Origin: Bacteroidales bacterium
GTDB taxonomy: Bacteria; Bacteroidota; Bacteroidia; Bacteroidales; UBA932
Direction of reading: 5' to 3'
DNA: 61,552 nt
NCBI GenBank assembly: GCA_017445015.1
Contig: JAFSVL010000054.1
Location: forward strand, 1 to 61,552
Below are positions 16,935 through 26,464 of the stretch, in pieces. Numbering within the stretch: position 1 is the stretch's first letter; each line of letters begins with the position of its first letter. Made by a program: the position numbers and the translations under genes. The notes beneath the pieces were generated by a model. The model was given only the letters and a program-made list of their open reading frames with translations, ran no database searches and was not told the origin of the DNA.

Positions 16935-19078
16935 CAGAAGCCTTTAAGATCGCGAAGTTTGCCGTCAATCTTGTTCTGATACCCGGTGAAAGTGATTTCC
17001 GTATCATTGGGATCGACACAATAATTCTGCGTAAAGTGCTTTCCAGGTATCTTCCGGAGCTCCTTGACAGATTTGCAGAGCGCCGTGAAGCGGGTGGATT
17101 CTTCGAGCGTTTCCTCGTAGGAGAGGATTTTGTCGAAATCCCGGGCATTGAGCGCATCCCAGAGACCGGGGACCTCGCCGAAGGACTCCATCTTCCCCTT
17201 TTCCCATTTGGCGCTGTTGTCCAGGTAAAGGACCAGGTCGGGAGAGGCCTTGACGACCGAGGCCTTGCGTTCGGCTTCGGCCTTCTCTTCGGCCGCCTTG
17301 CGTTCCTGCGCGGCCTTGGCTTCCTGCGCAGCCTTGGCTTCGGCCGCCTTGGACTCAGCCTCTGCCTTTGCCAGGGAATCTTTGCGCGCCTTCGCCGCGT
17401 TCTTTGCAGAAACCTCCCGCGCCTTGGCGGCGGCTTCCGCCTTCGCTACGGAATCCTTTTGCCATTTGGCCCTTTCCCTTGCCGCCGCTTTCGATGCCTT
17501 GGCTTCGGCAGCGGCACGCCGCGCCGCTTCCCGATGCGCCGCTTTGGCCGCCTTGCGGGCTGCTTTTTCTTCCAGACGGGCCTTCCTGGCAGCCTCCCGG
17601 TCCGCTTTCTTGGCATCCGCCTCTTTCCGGGCCTCCGCCTTGCGGCTTTCCGTCGTCAGCACGACGGGCCGCTGCACAGGCTCGGCAAGGGAATCGGCCG
17701 GAGAGTCCTCCATTTGCAGGGAATCCACGACGGCGACAGGCAGGGGGCTTCCCTGCGAGGCGCGCAACGCGGAATTTTCGGAACGGAGACGGTCGATGGT
17801 AGCTGAATTCAGCGAGGATGAGAGCAACCAGCCCAACAACAGCCCGGCCACGACGCCGCAGAAAACCCAAAGCAGGATTTTCCGCGTATCGTTCTTCATC
17901 TCCGGGCGGTATTTGAGGTAATTCGTCACATTGGGAACGGGTGCGCCGTCCGCATCATACCCCCTCACCGGGGACTGTTCGAGCGGGACTTCGGAAACCA
18001 GCTGGATACGCTCATCTTCAAAGCCCTCCACCGGGAGAACAAAAGTATAGGACCAGGTCTTTTTCTCCAGCGTAACCGTCACGGGAGCGGAAAGGTCCAG
18101 CACGCCGTCAAAGGCATTGAAGCCTTCAGAACTGACTACTACAGGGACTTCATGGATGCCGATTTCCCGGACGGCCAGCATCATTCCCTTTTCGAGAATC
18201 TTATTGTTGACCCGGAGCGTATAATCGGAAAGGGCACAATGCCGGTCATCCATGACCTGAATCGAATCGTAGGTCACATATTTGAACACTTCTTCCATGC
18301 CCAGGGGCTGCACATTGGGGTTGGAGGCATCTACATCGATGATTTTCTCCACACTCTTGTAGCCCTGCCTTTTCCAGATGAGACGGACGCGCGCCCCCTC
18401 GGCGAAACTGCGCGGGGTATCGAACACCTCGCCGTCGGCATACGGCCGGAAACCGAAAGATTCCTCGGGAGGGAAAAGGACGACGCATTCCTGCATGGCC
18501 GAATTGCTGAGGTCGGAGCCGCGATCGGCACGGATGCCGGAATGCTTGTCGATAAAGAACACTTCTTTGAAACGCTGGTACTCCGGCTGGGAAATGGAGA
18601 CCCCGAGCAGTTCCGGGAGCTGATAGCGGCAGCCCTCCCCATAATAACGGAACGCCAGCGCATCGCCGCTGGACTTATAAACGGACATCGCGACGGGATT
18701 CACGGGGTAATCCCGCTCAAAAAGATCCTGCAGGCGTCCGCCATCGGGACTGCCCGTCGCCAGCTCTTCGCCCACGGCCTCCAGGATCCAGGCAAGTTCC
18801 TCACCGCTGACGGCGATGCTGACCGGCAGGTGGATCCAGGCGCAGATCATCTCGCCGGGACGGGACTCCGTCAGGCTGACCACGACGAGCAGGTTGCCCG
18901 ACGAATTGGAACTGAGCATGATGACGCGGCTTCCGGGATTGAAGTCTGAAAGCGCACGGCAATCGTCGCGCAGGTCACGGATATAACGGGTCCAGAATGT
19001 ATCTTCATTAACCCCAAGGCCAAAGGTGAATCCACCTTGGGAACGGGTGATTTTCAGGCCAAGTTTTGCCATTGCCAT
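16934..19078 (-). CDS. Bitopic membrane protein with a long Ala/Lys/Arg/Glu-rich helix, 714 aa
   Basis: Three parts can be seen. Residues 1-400 are a soluble domain of mixed alpha/beta character without a signal peptide, so cytosolic. Residues 401-421 are one transmembrane helix (LLWVFCGVVAGLLLGWLL). Residues 422-610 are a short leucine-heptad segment then ~130 residues almost only of Ala, Lys, Arg and Glu, typical of a single alpha-helix or stalk crossing the periplasm. A compact C-terminal domain (612-714) follows. The topology recalls TolA or TonB-like stalks, but no TonB/TolA C-terminal motif is visible. It is last but one in an operon with a small membrane protein, an M23/LysM endopeptidase and a coupled lipoprotein, which suggests an envelope-spanning role. 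Family not recognised. Confidence 0.8.
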   Translation of the reverse strand: MAMAKLGLKITRSQGGFTFGLGVNEDTFWTRYIRDLRDDCRALSDFNPGSRVIMLSSNSSGNLLVVVSLTESRPGEMICAWIHLPVSIAVSGEELAWILEAVGEELATGSPDGGRLQDLFERDYPVNPVAMSVYKSSGDALAFRYYGEGCRYQLPELLGVSISQPEYQRFKEVFFIDKHSGIRADRGSDLSNSAMQECVVLFPPEESFGFRPYADGEVFDTPRSFAEGARVRLIWKRQGYKSVEKIIDVDASNPNVQPLGMEEVFKYVTYDSIQVMDDRHCALSDYTLRVNNKILEKGMMLAVREIGIHEVPVVVSSEGFNAFDGVLDLSAPVTVTLEKKTWSYTFVLPVEGFEDERIQLVSEVPLEQSPVRGYDADGAPVPNVTNYLKYRPEMKNDTRKILLWVFCGVVAGLLLGWLLSSSLNSATIDRLRSENSALRASQGSPLPVAVVDSLQMEDSPADSLAEPVQRPVVLTTESRKAEARKEADAKKADREAARKARLEEKAARKAAKAAHREAARRAAAEAKASKAAARERAKWQKDSVAKAEAAAKAREVSAKNAAKARKDSLAKAEAESKAAEAKAAQEAKAAQERKAAEEKAEAERKASVVKASPDLVLYLDNSAKWEKGKMESFGEVPGLWDALNARDFDKILSYEETLEESTRFTALCKSVKELRKIPGKHFTQNYCVDPNDTEITFTGYQNKIDGKLRDLKGF

Positions 19079-19152
19079 AAATGTGCACGAATTTTGGTAA
19101 AGTTACTCAATGAAATTCAGAATAGCAATAAATTTACATAGAATTTACACCC

Positions 19153-20037
19153 CTATTTCACCCGCAGCTTCCGGCCGATTCTGAGCGTGGTTGTCTCATT
19201 GATACCATTCAGCCGGCACAGGGTGCGGACACTCGTATGATATTTGGCCGCAATGCGGGACAGGGTATCCCCGCTGCGCACGGTATGGTACTTTTTCGCG
19301 GCCGCTTCGAGCCGGGCAAGACGTTGCGCTTCCTCAAGGGCAAGCTGTTTCTGCCTTGCAACCAGGGCCATCTGCGCCTGATAGATTTCCCGCTGCTCCC
19401 CAGCCGATGCCGGGGCGGTCAGGGCCGCTTCCGGAAGCCGTGCCCTGTCGATGATGCAAAACGGCACGCGAAGAGCGCCGGAAGAAAAATCGATCACGCG
19501 GGCGGGATCGACGGCGATACCCTCATGGCGGAGTTCGAAATGCAGGTGGTATCCGGTACCGTCAAGGCTGTCCGCTTCCGCGATGCACTCCCCGGCCCGG
19601 ACGGTCGCCCCGGCCTCCACCCGGCGCGAACACACATTGGAATAGACGGATTCGAGTCCCCCGGCATGACAGATACGGATTACGCCGCCATAGCCCGAAT
19701 GATCCGGCTGCGAGCAGGTCACGCTTCCGTCGAAGGCGGCGAAAATGGGAGAACCGGCCTTTGCCTGGACATCCACGCCACTGTGCCGGAGGCCGGCCAC
19801 ATCACCGAAAGGCGTAAATACGGCCGCCTTCAGCGGACAGCAGAAATCCCCCTCAAAAAGCAGCGCAAGCCGCGAATCCTCCGGGAGGGACACGCTGTCC
19901 CGGGGTTCCAGCGCCCAACTGCGGTCGCTGCGAAGCACCAGCATACGGGCAGGGTCGGTCGTCCGGACCGAGTCCACGACGTAGGTCGCGGAAGGGACGC
20001 CCAGCAATGCGACGGCAAGCAGGGCACTAGATAACAT
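19153..20037 (-). CDS. M23 endopeptidase with C-terminal LysM
   Basis: 294 aa. A hydrophobic N-terminus (MLSSALLAVALLGVPSATYV) acts as a signal peptide. The LytM/M23 zinc motifs are intact: H85-x(3)-D89 (RHSGVD) and H164-x-H166 (YHLHFE). A helical linker (~225-245) leads to a LysM domain at ~249-293 (YHTVRSGDTLSRIAAKYHTS). It should cut peptide crosslinks of peptidoglycan in the periplasm. The start overlaps the upstream small membrane protein gene by 11 nt, and the next gene in the operon starts 74 nt downstream. Division or envelope remodelling is the likely role. Confidence 0.9.
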   Translation of the reverse strand: MLSSALLAVALLGVPSATYVVDSVRTTDPARMLVLRSDRSWALEPRDSVSLPEDSRLALLFEGDFCCPLKAAVFTPFGDVAGLRHSGVDVQAKAGSPIFAAFDGSVTCSQPDHSGYGGVIRICHAGGLESVYSNVCSRRVEAGATVRAGECIAEADSLDGTGYHLHFELRHEGIAVDPARVIDFSSGALRVPFCIIDRARLPEAALTAPASAGEQREIYQAQMALVARQKQLALEEAQRLARLEAAAKKYHTVRSGDTLSRIAAKYHTSVRTLCRLNGINETTTLRIGRKLRVK

Positions 20038-20458
20038 CTGCGTCTTCGGTCACGGGGAACTCCGGAATCTCCGGACGGACAGAATCGCCCACGGATTCGA
20101 TCTTATAGACCACATAGCGCTGCAGCCCCCTCCAGGGCAGTGCGCCGCGATATTCCCTGTAACGGACTTCCACGTTTTTGCCGCTGCAATGCATCAGCTG
20201 TTCGGCGACCTGGGGGTCCTTCACGGAAAAGTTGAACTCGTTGGACTGGAGGGAACCGGTCTTGCGGGAATTGAAGCCGCTTTGGATCAGGCGGCCTTCG
20301 TAGGTCTTCCACACCCAGCCCTTATAAACTACCTGGTTCAACTCGCCGGCCTTCACGCCCTCTCCGAGTACGAACCAGAAACGGAAATAACCAAATACAC
20401 CCAGGCCGATCACCAGCAGGAACAGCAGCCAAAGGAGAATTTTCTTAAATGTTTTCAT
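20027..20458 (-). CDS. Conserved small membrane protein, 143 aa
   Basis: Start chosen at ATG 20458 (MKTFKKILLWLLFLLVIGL), which sits 6 nt after a promoter -7 element; longer in-frame reading upstream would start before the promoter. One N-terminal transmembrane helix anchors a ~115-residue extracytoplasmic domain (ELNQVVYKGWVWKTYEGRLIQ, then RYREYRGALPWRGLQRYVVYKI across two segments). I recall similar proteins as widespread, uncharacterised, in Bacteroidales, sometimes misnamed as a 6-phosphogluconate dehydrogenase. Overlaps the M23 gene by 11 nt. Confidence 0.8.
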   Translation of the reverse strand: MKTFKKILLWLLFLLVIGLGVFGYFRFWFVLGEGVKAGELNQVVYKGWVWKTYEGRLIQSGFNSRKTGSLQSNEFNFSVKDPQVAEQLMHCSGKNVEVRYREYRGALPWRGLQRYVVYKIESVGDSVRPEIPEFPVTEDADVI

Positions 20459-20464
20459 AACCTG

Positions 20465-20472
20465 CGAAGTTA
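20465..20472 (-). promoter_or_regulatory. -7-like element of the small-membrane-protein/M23 operon
   Basis: On the minus strand TAACTTCG, one base from TAnnTTTG, ends 6 nt before ATG 20458. This predicts a leaderless or nearly leaderless transcript. It is divergent from the exoA promoter within a 65-nt gap. Confidence 0.4.
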
Positions 20473-20510
20473 CGGAATCTTCGCAATAATTACAAATTCC
20501 CATTTTTTTG

Positions 20511-20518
20511 TACATTTG
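20511..20518 (+). promoter_or_regulatory. -7 element directly in front of exoA
   Basis: TACATTTG fits TAnnTTTG and ends 5 nt before ATG 20524, so the mRNA probably starts at the start codon. Confidence 0.5.
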
Positions 20519-20523
20519 CCGGC

Positions 20524-21273
20524 ATGAAACTGATCAGCTGGAATGTAAATGGCCTGCGGGCCGTGGCGGGCAAAGGGTTCGCCGATATTTTCCTGAACCT
20601 GGACGCGGACTTTTTCTGCCTGCAGGAAACCAAACTGCAGGCCGGGCAGATCGACCTGGAGTTCCCCGGATGGAGGTCCTGGTGGAATTATGCGGACAAA
20701 AAGGGCTATTCCGGGACAGCCATCTACAGCAAACACGAACCATCTGGGGTCAGTCTCGGCATCGGCATCGACGAATTCGACCATGAGGGGCGCGTGATTA
20801 CTTTCGATGCCGGCGATTTCTACCTCGTCAACGTCTATACGCCCAACGCGCAGGACGGCCTGCGTCGCCTGGATTTCCGGATGGCCTGGGAAGACGCCTT
20901 CCGGGACTATCTGGGCGGACTAAGTGCAAAAAAAGGGGTGGTCGTCTGCGGCGACATGAACGTCGCCCATCAGGAAATCGACCTCAAGAATCCCGCCACC
21001 AATCACTTCAACCCGGGTTTCACCGATGAGGAACGGGAGAAAATGGGCCGCCTGCTCGCTTCCGGGTTCCACGACAGCTGGCGGGAACAGCATCCTGAGG
21101 AAGCAAAATACTCCTGGTGGTCCTACCGCATGGCGGCACGCGAACGGAACGTGGGGTGGAGAATCGACTATTTCCTGGTTTCCGACGCACTCGTTCCCCG
21201 CATCGCGGCCACCGACATCCATAACGGGATCTTCGGCTCCGACCACTGCCCCGTCGAATTGCAACTTATTTAG
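20524..21273 (+). CDS. exoA: Exodeoxyribonuclease III
   Basis: 249 aa, full length for the ExoIII/AP endonuclease family. Motifs: MKLISWNVNGLRA at the N-terminus (metal-site Asn), LQETKLQ (metal Glu), VVCGDMNVAH (catalytic Asp-x-Asn) and GSDHCPVELQL (catalytic Asp-His) at the C-terminus. It cleaves abasic sites and removes 3' blocks in base-excision repair in the cytosol. Single gene with its own promoter. It is convergent with the outer-membrane barrel gene 22 nt away. Confidence 0.95.
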   Translation: MKLISWNVNGLRAVAGKGFADIFLNLDADFFCLQETKLQAGQIDLEFPGWRSWWNYADKKGYSGTAIYSKHEPSGVSLGIGIDEFDHEGRVITFDAGDFYLVNVYTPNAQDGLRRLDFRMAWEDAFRDYLGGLSAKKGVVVCGDMNVAHQEIDLKNPATNHFNPGFTDEEREKMGRLLASGFHDSWREQHPEEAKYSWWSYRMAARERNVGWRIDYFLVSDALVPRIAATDIHNGIFGSDHCPVELQLI

Positions 21274-21295
21274 TACTTCGGAAAAATTACCTGTG

Positions 21296-24073
21296 TTACT
21301 TGAAGCGCCAGACCGCCTGGAGGATGACGTAACGGTTGATTCCGTTGTATTCCGAGACGGCACGCCGCTCCGAGGAGAAGGAACGGGTAAGGTTGACCAT
21401 CTGTCCCAGGAGGTCATTCCCGATGAGGCTGAGGGAAAGTCTGCCTTTGAGGAAACGCTGGGAAATCCTGGCGTTCAGGATGTAATAGTCGCGGTTATAT
21501 TCGGGATAGAGATAGCCCCGCTGGATCCAGTCGGTAAACTCCGCCGTAAGTGTCATTTCCCAGGGAAGGCGTCCGACGAGGGTAACGCCGGCGGAGATGG
21601 TATAGGGATCCTGATTGAGTTCCGGACGCAGGCTGCTGCGCTCCATGGTATATTCCCCGCGCAGGTTGAGCATGGCTTCCACCCACTTGCTGCGCCAGCT
21701 GAGGCTCGCCCGCTCGCGGAGCATCATCCGTCCGATCAGGTTAAGGTCGTCGGATTTGGTCTTTGAATTATAGAGGTAGGAAGGCGTATTCTGGTATTCG
21801 GCGGAAGTGTTGCTGCTCAGCGACAGCAGCGTGTTCGGGAAGGTATAATTGATGACGGCGGATCCCTTGGCGGACCAGGTGCCGTCGATATTGACGGGCG
21901 TCACCGTCCGCGCACCCGTCTCCGGGTTGTAGTCGGAAGAAGTGCCCACGGCATTTTTGACCATGCGCGCCTCCGCATTGACCACTGCGCTGAAATGCTT
22001 TTTCAGGTTGGAGGTATTAAAGGAGAAATTGACCGCATGGGTAAATGAGGGTTTAAGCCCGGGATTCCCCTTCCGGATGTACAGCGGATTCGTTGTATTG
22101 GCCACCGGCAGCAGGCGGTCCATGGAGGGCTGCCCGGCCCAGGAACGGTAGGTCAGGACAAGGAAGGTGCTTTTCGTATGCTTATACCGCAGGGACAGGT
22201 TGGGCGCCGCATTCCAGACGACAGCCGTCGTATCCTTCCGGGCGCCGTCCGCCTCCGGCCACTGCAGCCGGGTCTGCTGCCGGTTCACCGTGACACCCGC
22301 CGTCAGGTTGAGTTTTTTGCCGACATAGCGGTAATTGAGCGTCAGGGTCTGCCCGAAGTACCGGTACACCCCCTCGGCGCATCCCGGCGCGTAAAGACAG
22401 TCCCGGTAACCGTCGGGAAGGGGGTCCCGCCGCCACCAGCGTTCATGGGCATCCGGCAGGCTCCAATCCGGATAGGCATCCTCCATATCGTACAGCAGCC
22501 GGGTGCTGTGATAGTACTTGTACGTTGCCCGGTAAGTGGCCTGGACAAACATTTTTTTGGCGACAGGCTCATTCCAGGAAAGTTGGGCGACTCCTTCCCG
22601 CAAGGCAAGCCGGGTGTCGAGGTCGGTCTTCGTAACCTTGACGGAATCCTGTTTTTTGTCCACTTTGGACTTCGTAATCCAGTAGTGGGTATTCAGGTCA
22701 TAGGCCAGGCCGTCCCAGGTATCGACGGTGCGCAACTGGGCCTGGCAGGAAAAACTCCGGCCCCGCTTTTGGGAAAAACGGTGCGTATAGATAAACTGTG
22801 CAACCGCCTCCAGACGGTCGTTGAGCGCTTCTGAACGGTTGTAGGTGGAGTTGGTCAGCCTTGTCGTCCGGGTATCCGCCTGGTTCAGGGTGAGGTTGTT
22901 CCTTCCGGAATAGAGCAGCGTTGCCTTTCCAAAGAACGTGTTATTCCTGGAGGGATGCCACTCGCCGTCGAATTTGGCATTCCCATTACCCGCAAACAAT
23001 TTGGCGTTGTTGCGGGTATCTACGGTATAATGGCTTGTGGCGCTCAGGTTCTCGGAACGGACCAGTCCGTCGGTCCAGCGCGAAGAGCCGTCGTAGTGGA
23101 GACTGGCGTTGAGGGTGCGTTTCGCCGTCTTGGAAGCGTAGGAAGCCCCGGCATCGCCGCGATGCCCGTCTCCCCAGCCGCCGCTTCCGCTCTGGTTCCG
23201 GCCGGACACATTGGCGCTCGCATTGTTGATATCAGTAGCGTTGGCGATGACGGCGGTATGCGACTCCTTGGTAACGCGGTTGGCATCGAAGTGGGCCCGG
23301 TAGCGGTTGGACGTCCCATAGGCCGCCCGCAGTTCCGAATTCCAGCCTTTCATGAACGAGGGTTTCACACGCAGGTCCAGCACGGGCTCCTCCTCCCCGT
23401 CGTCAATCCCGGTGATGCGGGAAAAGTCCGACGGGCGGTCATAGGCCCGGATCTGGTCCAGCATCCGTGCGGGGATGTTCTTCAAACCCGTCTTTACGTC
23501 CCCGCCGAAGAATTTCTTCCCGTTGACCAGCAACTGCGTCACCGGTCTCCCGTTCAAGGTCACATTCCCCCGCTCGTCCACCTCGATGCCGGGAATCTTG
23601 TCCAAAAGCGCCGCCAGGTCCGCATCGTCCTCCACGATGAAGGCGGCCGGGTTGATGACCACGGTATCGGCCACCACGCTCATCGGCGGGGCTTTTTCTA
23701 CCACTGTCGCAGCCTTGATGCTCTGCACATCGGTTTCCAGGGCATCCTCGCCGAAATCCATCCCGCCGTCGGACGGGGTCACATGAATATTCCGGATGCG
23801 CGGGACGTACCCCATCGACACGATACGGAGGATATAGTCGTTCTCCGGCGCGGAAAGGGCATAAAGCCCCTCCGCATTGGTCACGGAAGAGACGACGACG
23901 GCACTGTCCCGCACAGAGAGCAACTGCACGACTGCCTGCAGCACCGGAACACCGCTTTCCGCCTCCTTCACCGCCCCGGAGATGCGCACTTTCGGCGTCT
24001 GCGCCGACAGCGCCATCCCCGTCAGCAGTACTGTCAAAAAGAGGCTAACGCTTTTCCGGACGCAGTTTGGCAT
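21296..24073 (-). CDS. TonB-dependent-type outer-membrane barrel protein with N-terminal CarboxypepD_reg-like domain
   Basis: 925 aa from the ATG at 24073 (MPNCVRKSVSLFLTVLLTG, then MALSAQ); another in-frame ATG lies at 24097. After the signal peptide there is a ~85-residue regulatory-like beta-sandwich (VRISGAVKEAESGVPVLQAVV), then a plug-like domain (LAALLDKIPGIEVDERGNVT, then NGRPVTQLLVNGKKFFGGDV), then a long beta-barrel of the OMP_b-brl_3 sort ending in RYVILQAVWRFK. It lies in the outer membrane. No SusD partner is adjacent, so the cargo is unknown; peptide or siderophore uptake and a pure structural role are all possible. The start overlaps the end of the PcrA gene by 29 nt. Confidence 0.85.
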   Translation of the reverse strand: MPNCVRKSVSLFLTVLLTGMALSAQTPKVRISGAVKEAESGVPVLQAVVQLLSVRDSAVVVSSVTNAEGLYALSAPENDYILRIVSMGYVPRIRNIHVTPSDGGMDFGEDALETDVQSIKAATVVEKAPPMSVVADTVVINPAAFIVEDDADLAALLDKIPGIEVDERGNVTLNGRPVTQLLVNGKKFFGGDVKTGLKNIPARMLDQIRAYDRPSDFSRITGIDDGEEEPVLDLRVKPSFMKGWNSELRAAYGTSNRYRAHFDANRVTKESHTAVIANATDINNASANVSGRNQSGSGGWGDGHRGDAGASYASKTAKRTLNASLHYDGSSRWTDGLVRSENLSATSHYTVDTRNNAKLFAGNGNAKFDGEWHPSRNNTFFGKATLLYSGRNNLTLNQADTRTTRLTNSTYNRSEALNDRLEAVAQFIYTHRFSQKRGRSFSCQAQLRTVDTWDGLAYDLNTHYWITKSKVDKKQDSVKVTKTDLDTRLALREGVAQLSWNEPVAKKMFVQATYRATYKYYHSTRLLYDMEDAYPDWSLPDAHERWWRRDPLPDGYRDCLYAPGCAEGVYRYFGQTLTLNYRYVGKKLNLTAGVTVNRQQTRLQWPEADGARKDTTAVVWNAAPNLSLRYKHTKSTFLVLTYRSWAGQPSMDRLLPVANTTNPLYIRKGNPGLKPSFTHAVNFSFNTSNLKKHFSAVVNAEARMVKNAVGTSSDYNPETGARTVTPVNIDGTWSAKGSAVINYTFPNTLLSLSSNTSAEYQNTPSYLYNSKTKSDDLNLIGRMMLRERASLSWRSKWVEAMLNLRGEYTMERSSLRPELNQDPYTISAGVTLVGRLPWEMTLTAEFTDWIQRGYLYPEYNRDYYILNARISQRFLKGRLSLSLIGNDLLGQMVNLTRSFSSERRAVSEYNGINRYVILQAVWRFK

Positions 24074-26378
24074 ATTTGAGAAGCAGGAGTTTTTCACCGT
24101 AAACGTCGAAATTGATGCGGGCTTTCATCTCCGGATAACTGCCGCTGATACTCAGGATGACACCGCCGCCGAAGCGGTTGTGCTCCACACGTTCCCCCTC
24201 ATAGAGTTCCGTCATCGGCACGGCGACGAAGTCCGGGTCGATAATACCGGGTTTTGCGGCGGGTGCGGGGGCGGCGGCACGGGACGGAGCGAAGGCCGCA
24301 GGGGATGCCGGACGCTGGCCGAAAGGCCTCCGGGACAGGGCTGGCGACGCCATCCCTGCTCCGGGGAAGCCGGCTATTGCCGGACGCCGGCCCCCTTCCG
24401 GGGGATTTTCAAAAAATTTAGGGTCGATTTCCTGAAGGAAACGGCTGGGACGGTTATATTCGGATTTTCCGTTGCGGAAGCGCGATTCGGCGCGGGTAAT
24501 GACAACCGCCCGCTGCGCCCGGGTAAGCGCCACATAGAACAGCCGCCGCTCTTCTTCGAGTTCGGCCGGCGTCACCAGCGTACCCCCGGAAGGGAAAAGG
24601 TTTTCCTCCATTCCCGCGACAAACACGTAAGGGAATTCCAGCCCCTTGGCGGAATGCACCGTCATCAGCGCAATGCGGTTGCGGTCGTCCTCCTCCCCCT
24701 CGGCGACGTCCACATTGCTGAGCAGCGATACGTTCTCCAGATAGTCGGAGAGCGTGACCAGCGCGGGGCCGTCCGCCTCTTCCGTCTGTTCCTCCACATA
24801 GGCGGCGACGGAATTCAGCAGTTCGTCCACATTGGCCATGCGGGCCTGCCCTTCCACGGAGTTGTCCGCTTTATAAAATGCGTAGAGACCGCCCGTGTCG
24901 GCAATCCGTTTCGCCAGTTCATAGGCGTCTGACGAGGCCATCGCCGCGGCAAAACCGTCAATCAGCGCGCAGAAATTCCGCAACTTCTGAAGGGCGGCGT
25001 CACGCAGGGCAAGTCCCTCGGCAAAAACGGTCTTGAACAGGCTCATGGAACGTTCCCGCGCTTCCTGGGCGAGGCTGTCCATGGTCGTTCCGCCAATCCC
25101 GCGGGAAGGCTTGGCGACAGCGCGTTTGAACGCCTCGTCGTCCGAGGGATTGACGGCCAGTTTAAACCAGGCCATCAGGTCCTTCACCTCCATGCGGTCG
25201 AAGAAGGAATTTCCGGAATAGATCTGATAGGGCAGATTCCGCCGCCGCAGCGCTTCCTCAAAGGAACGGGACTGCGCGTTGGTGCGGTACAGGATGGCGA
25301 AATCGCGGTACTGGGCGCCGTCGGTCCGCATCCGCTCCAGGATGGCCGAGGAAACGAGCACGGCTTCCGTCATGTCGCTGTCGGCGTTGATGATGCGGAT
25401 CCGGTCGCCGTCCTCCCCCTCAGAATAACATTCCTTGGGGATGCGGCCTTCATTATGGGCAATCAGCGAATTGGCCGCTCCGACGATATTGCGCGTAGAG
25501 CGGTAATTGCGTTCCAGGCGGAAAATGCGGCACTCGGGATAGTCTTTGCGGAAATTGAGGATATTCTCGATTTTGGCACCCCGGAAGGCATAGATGGACT
25601 GGGAATCGTCTCCCACGACGCAGATATTGCGGTGCGCAGCCGCCAGTTTGCGGATAATCACGTACTGCGCATAGTTGGTGTCCTGATACTCGTCCACCAT
25701 GATATAGGAAAAGCGTCCTGCGATCTCGGCACAGGCCTCCGGAAAATCCCGCAGGAGGAGATTCATATTGACCAGGATGTCGTCGAAATCCATCACGCCC
25801 GCCTGCCGGCACTTGCGCTGGTAAAGTTCGTAAACATCGGCGGTACGGGGCTTCTTCGCCCGCGCGTCGGCCTGGACAAGTTCCGGACGGTTCCGGTATT
25901 CCGCCGGCAGCACCAGGGCGTTCTTGGCCCCGGAAATACGGGACAGCATTTCCTTGGGCTTGTAAACCTTGTCATCCAGCCCGAGTTCCTTGATACAGGT
26001 TTTCAGCGCACTGAGCGAATCGGCAGTATCGTAGATGGTAAAATTCGGGGGATAGCCGAGCGCTTCAGCCCACTGCCTCAGGAAGCGCACGAATACCGCA
26101 TGGAAAGTCCCGGCGACGACGCGGCGAGCCCGTTCCTCCCCCACCATCAGCGCAATGCGCTCCTTCATCTCCCCGGCCGCTTTTTTGGTAAATGTCAGCG
26201 CCAGGACGCGCCAGGGTTCGGTTCCGCCGGCGAGGATATACGCCACCCGGCTGGTCAGCACCCGGGTCTTTCCGGACCCGGCCCCCGCCACGATAAGCAC
26301 CGGTCCCTCTGTACACCCGACGGCCTCCCGCTGTTCGCGGTTCAAGCCCTGCAATATCGTATCCGCACTTTTGTCCAT
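24045..26378 (-). CDS. pcrA: ATP-dependent 3'-5' DNA helicase PcrA/UvrD
   Basis: 777 aa from ATG 26378 (MDKSADTILQGLNREQREAV); an in-frame ATG at 26399 overlaps the promoter. SF1A helicase motifs: GAGSGKT (32-38), DEYQDTN, VVGDDSQSIYAFRGA, RNYRST, TVHSAKGLEFPYVF and VALTRAQ. The C-terminus ends in the small beta-rich module (ILSISGSYPEMKARINFDVY) found in PcrA/UvrD for polymerase contact. It works in nucleotide excision repair and replication fork restart. Its 3' end overlaps the outer-membrane barrel gene. Confidence 0.95.
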   Translation of the reverse strand: MDKSADTILQGLNREQREAVGCTEGPVLIVAGAGSGKTRVLTSRVAYILAGGTEPWRVLALTFTKKAAGEMKERIALMVGEERARRVVAGTFHAVFVRFLRQWAEALGYPPNFTIYDTADSLSALKTCIKELGLDDKVYKPKEMLSRISGAKNALVLPAEYRNRPELVQADARAKKPRTADVYELYQRKCRQAGVMDFDDILVNMNLLLRDFPEACAEIAGRFSYIMVDEYQDTNYAQYVIIRKLAAAHRNICVVGDDSQSIYAFRGAKIENILNFRKDYPECRIFRLERNYRSTRNIVGAANSLIAHNEGRIPKECYSEGEDGDRIRIINADSDMTEAVLVSSAILERMRTDGAQYRDFAILYRTNAQSRSFEEALRRRNLPYQIYSGNSFFDRMEVKDLMAWFKLAVNPSDDEAFKRAVAKPSRGIGGTTMDSLAQEARERSMSLFKTVFAEGLALRDAALQKLRNFCALIDGFAAAMASSDAYELAKRIADTGGLYAFYKADNSVEGQARMANVDELLNSVAAYVEEQTEEADGPALVTLSDYLENVSLLSNVDVAEGEEDDRNRIALMTVHSAKGLEFPYVFVAGMEENLFPSGGTLVTPAELEEERRLFYVALTRAQRAVVITRAESRFRNGKSEYNRPSRFLQEIDPKFFENPPEGGRRPAIAGFPGAGMASPALSRRPFGQRPASPAAFAPSRAAAPAPAAKPGIIDPDFVAVPMTELYEGERVEHNRFGGGVILSISGSYPEMKARINFDVYGEKLLLLKYAKLRPEKR

Positions 26379-26386
26379 AGTTCTCG

Positions 26387-26394
26387 CAAAATTA
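26387..26394 (-). promoter_or_regulatory. -7 element upstream of pcrA
   Basis: On the minus strand TAATTTTG fits TAnnTTTG and ends 8 nt before ATG 26378. This again gives a near-leaderless arrangement and argues for that start. Confidence 0.4.
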
Positions 26395-26417
26395 AGCAAA
26401 ATTTACATTTTTTTACG

Positions 26418-26425
26418 TAACTTCG
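26418..26425 (+). promoter_or_regulatory. Candidate -7 element of the nqr operon
   Basis: TAACTTCG, one base from consensus, lies 39 nt before the nqrA ATG in the 86-nt gap between pcrA and nqrA. No convincing -33 TTTG is seen. Confidence 0.35.
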
Positions 26426-26464
26426 CGACCCGGATTCTGACCTTATAAATAAGTAATAGTATAA

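Noticed and set aside
17250-17700. Low-complexity Ala/Lys coding tract taken as a tandem DNA repeat
   Set aside because: Codons are mixed and no fixed repeat unit is seen; it is a biased helix within the 714-aa protein.
21281-21293. AAAATTACCTG near the exoA stop, similar to the inner arms at 42901
   Set aside because: Only about 12 nt match and there is no inverted partner; chance is enough.
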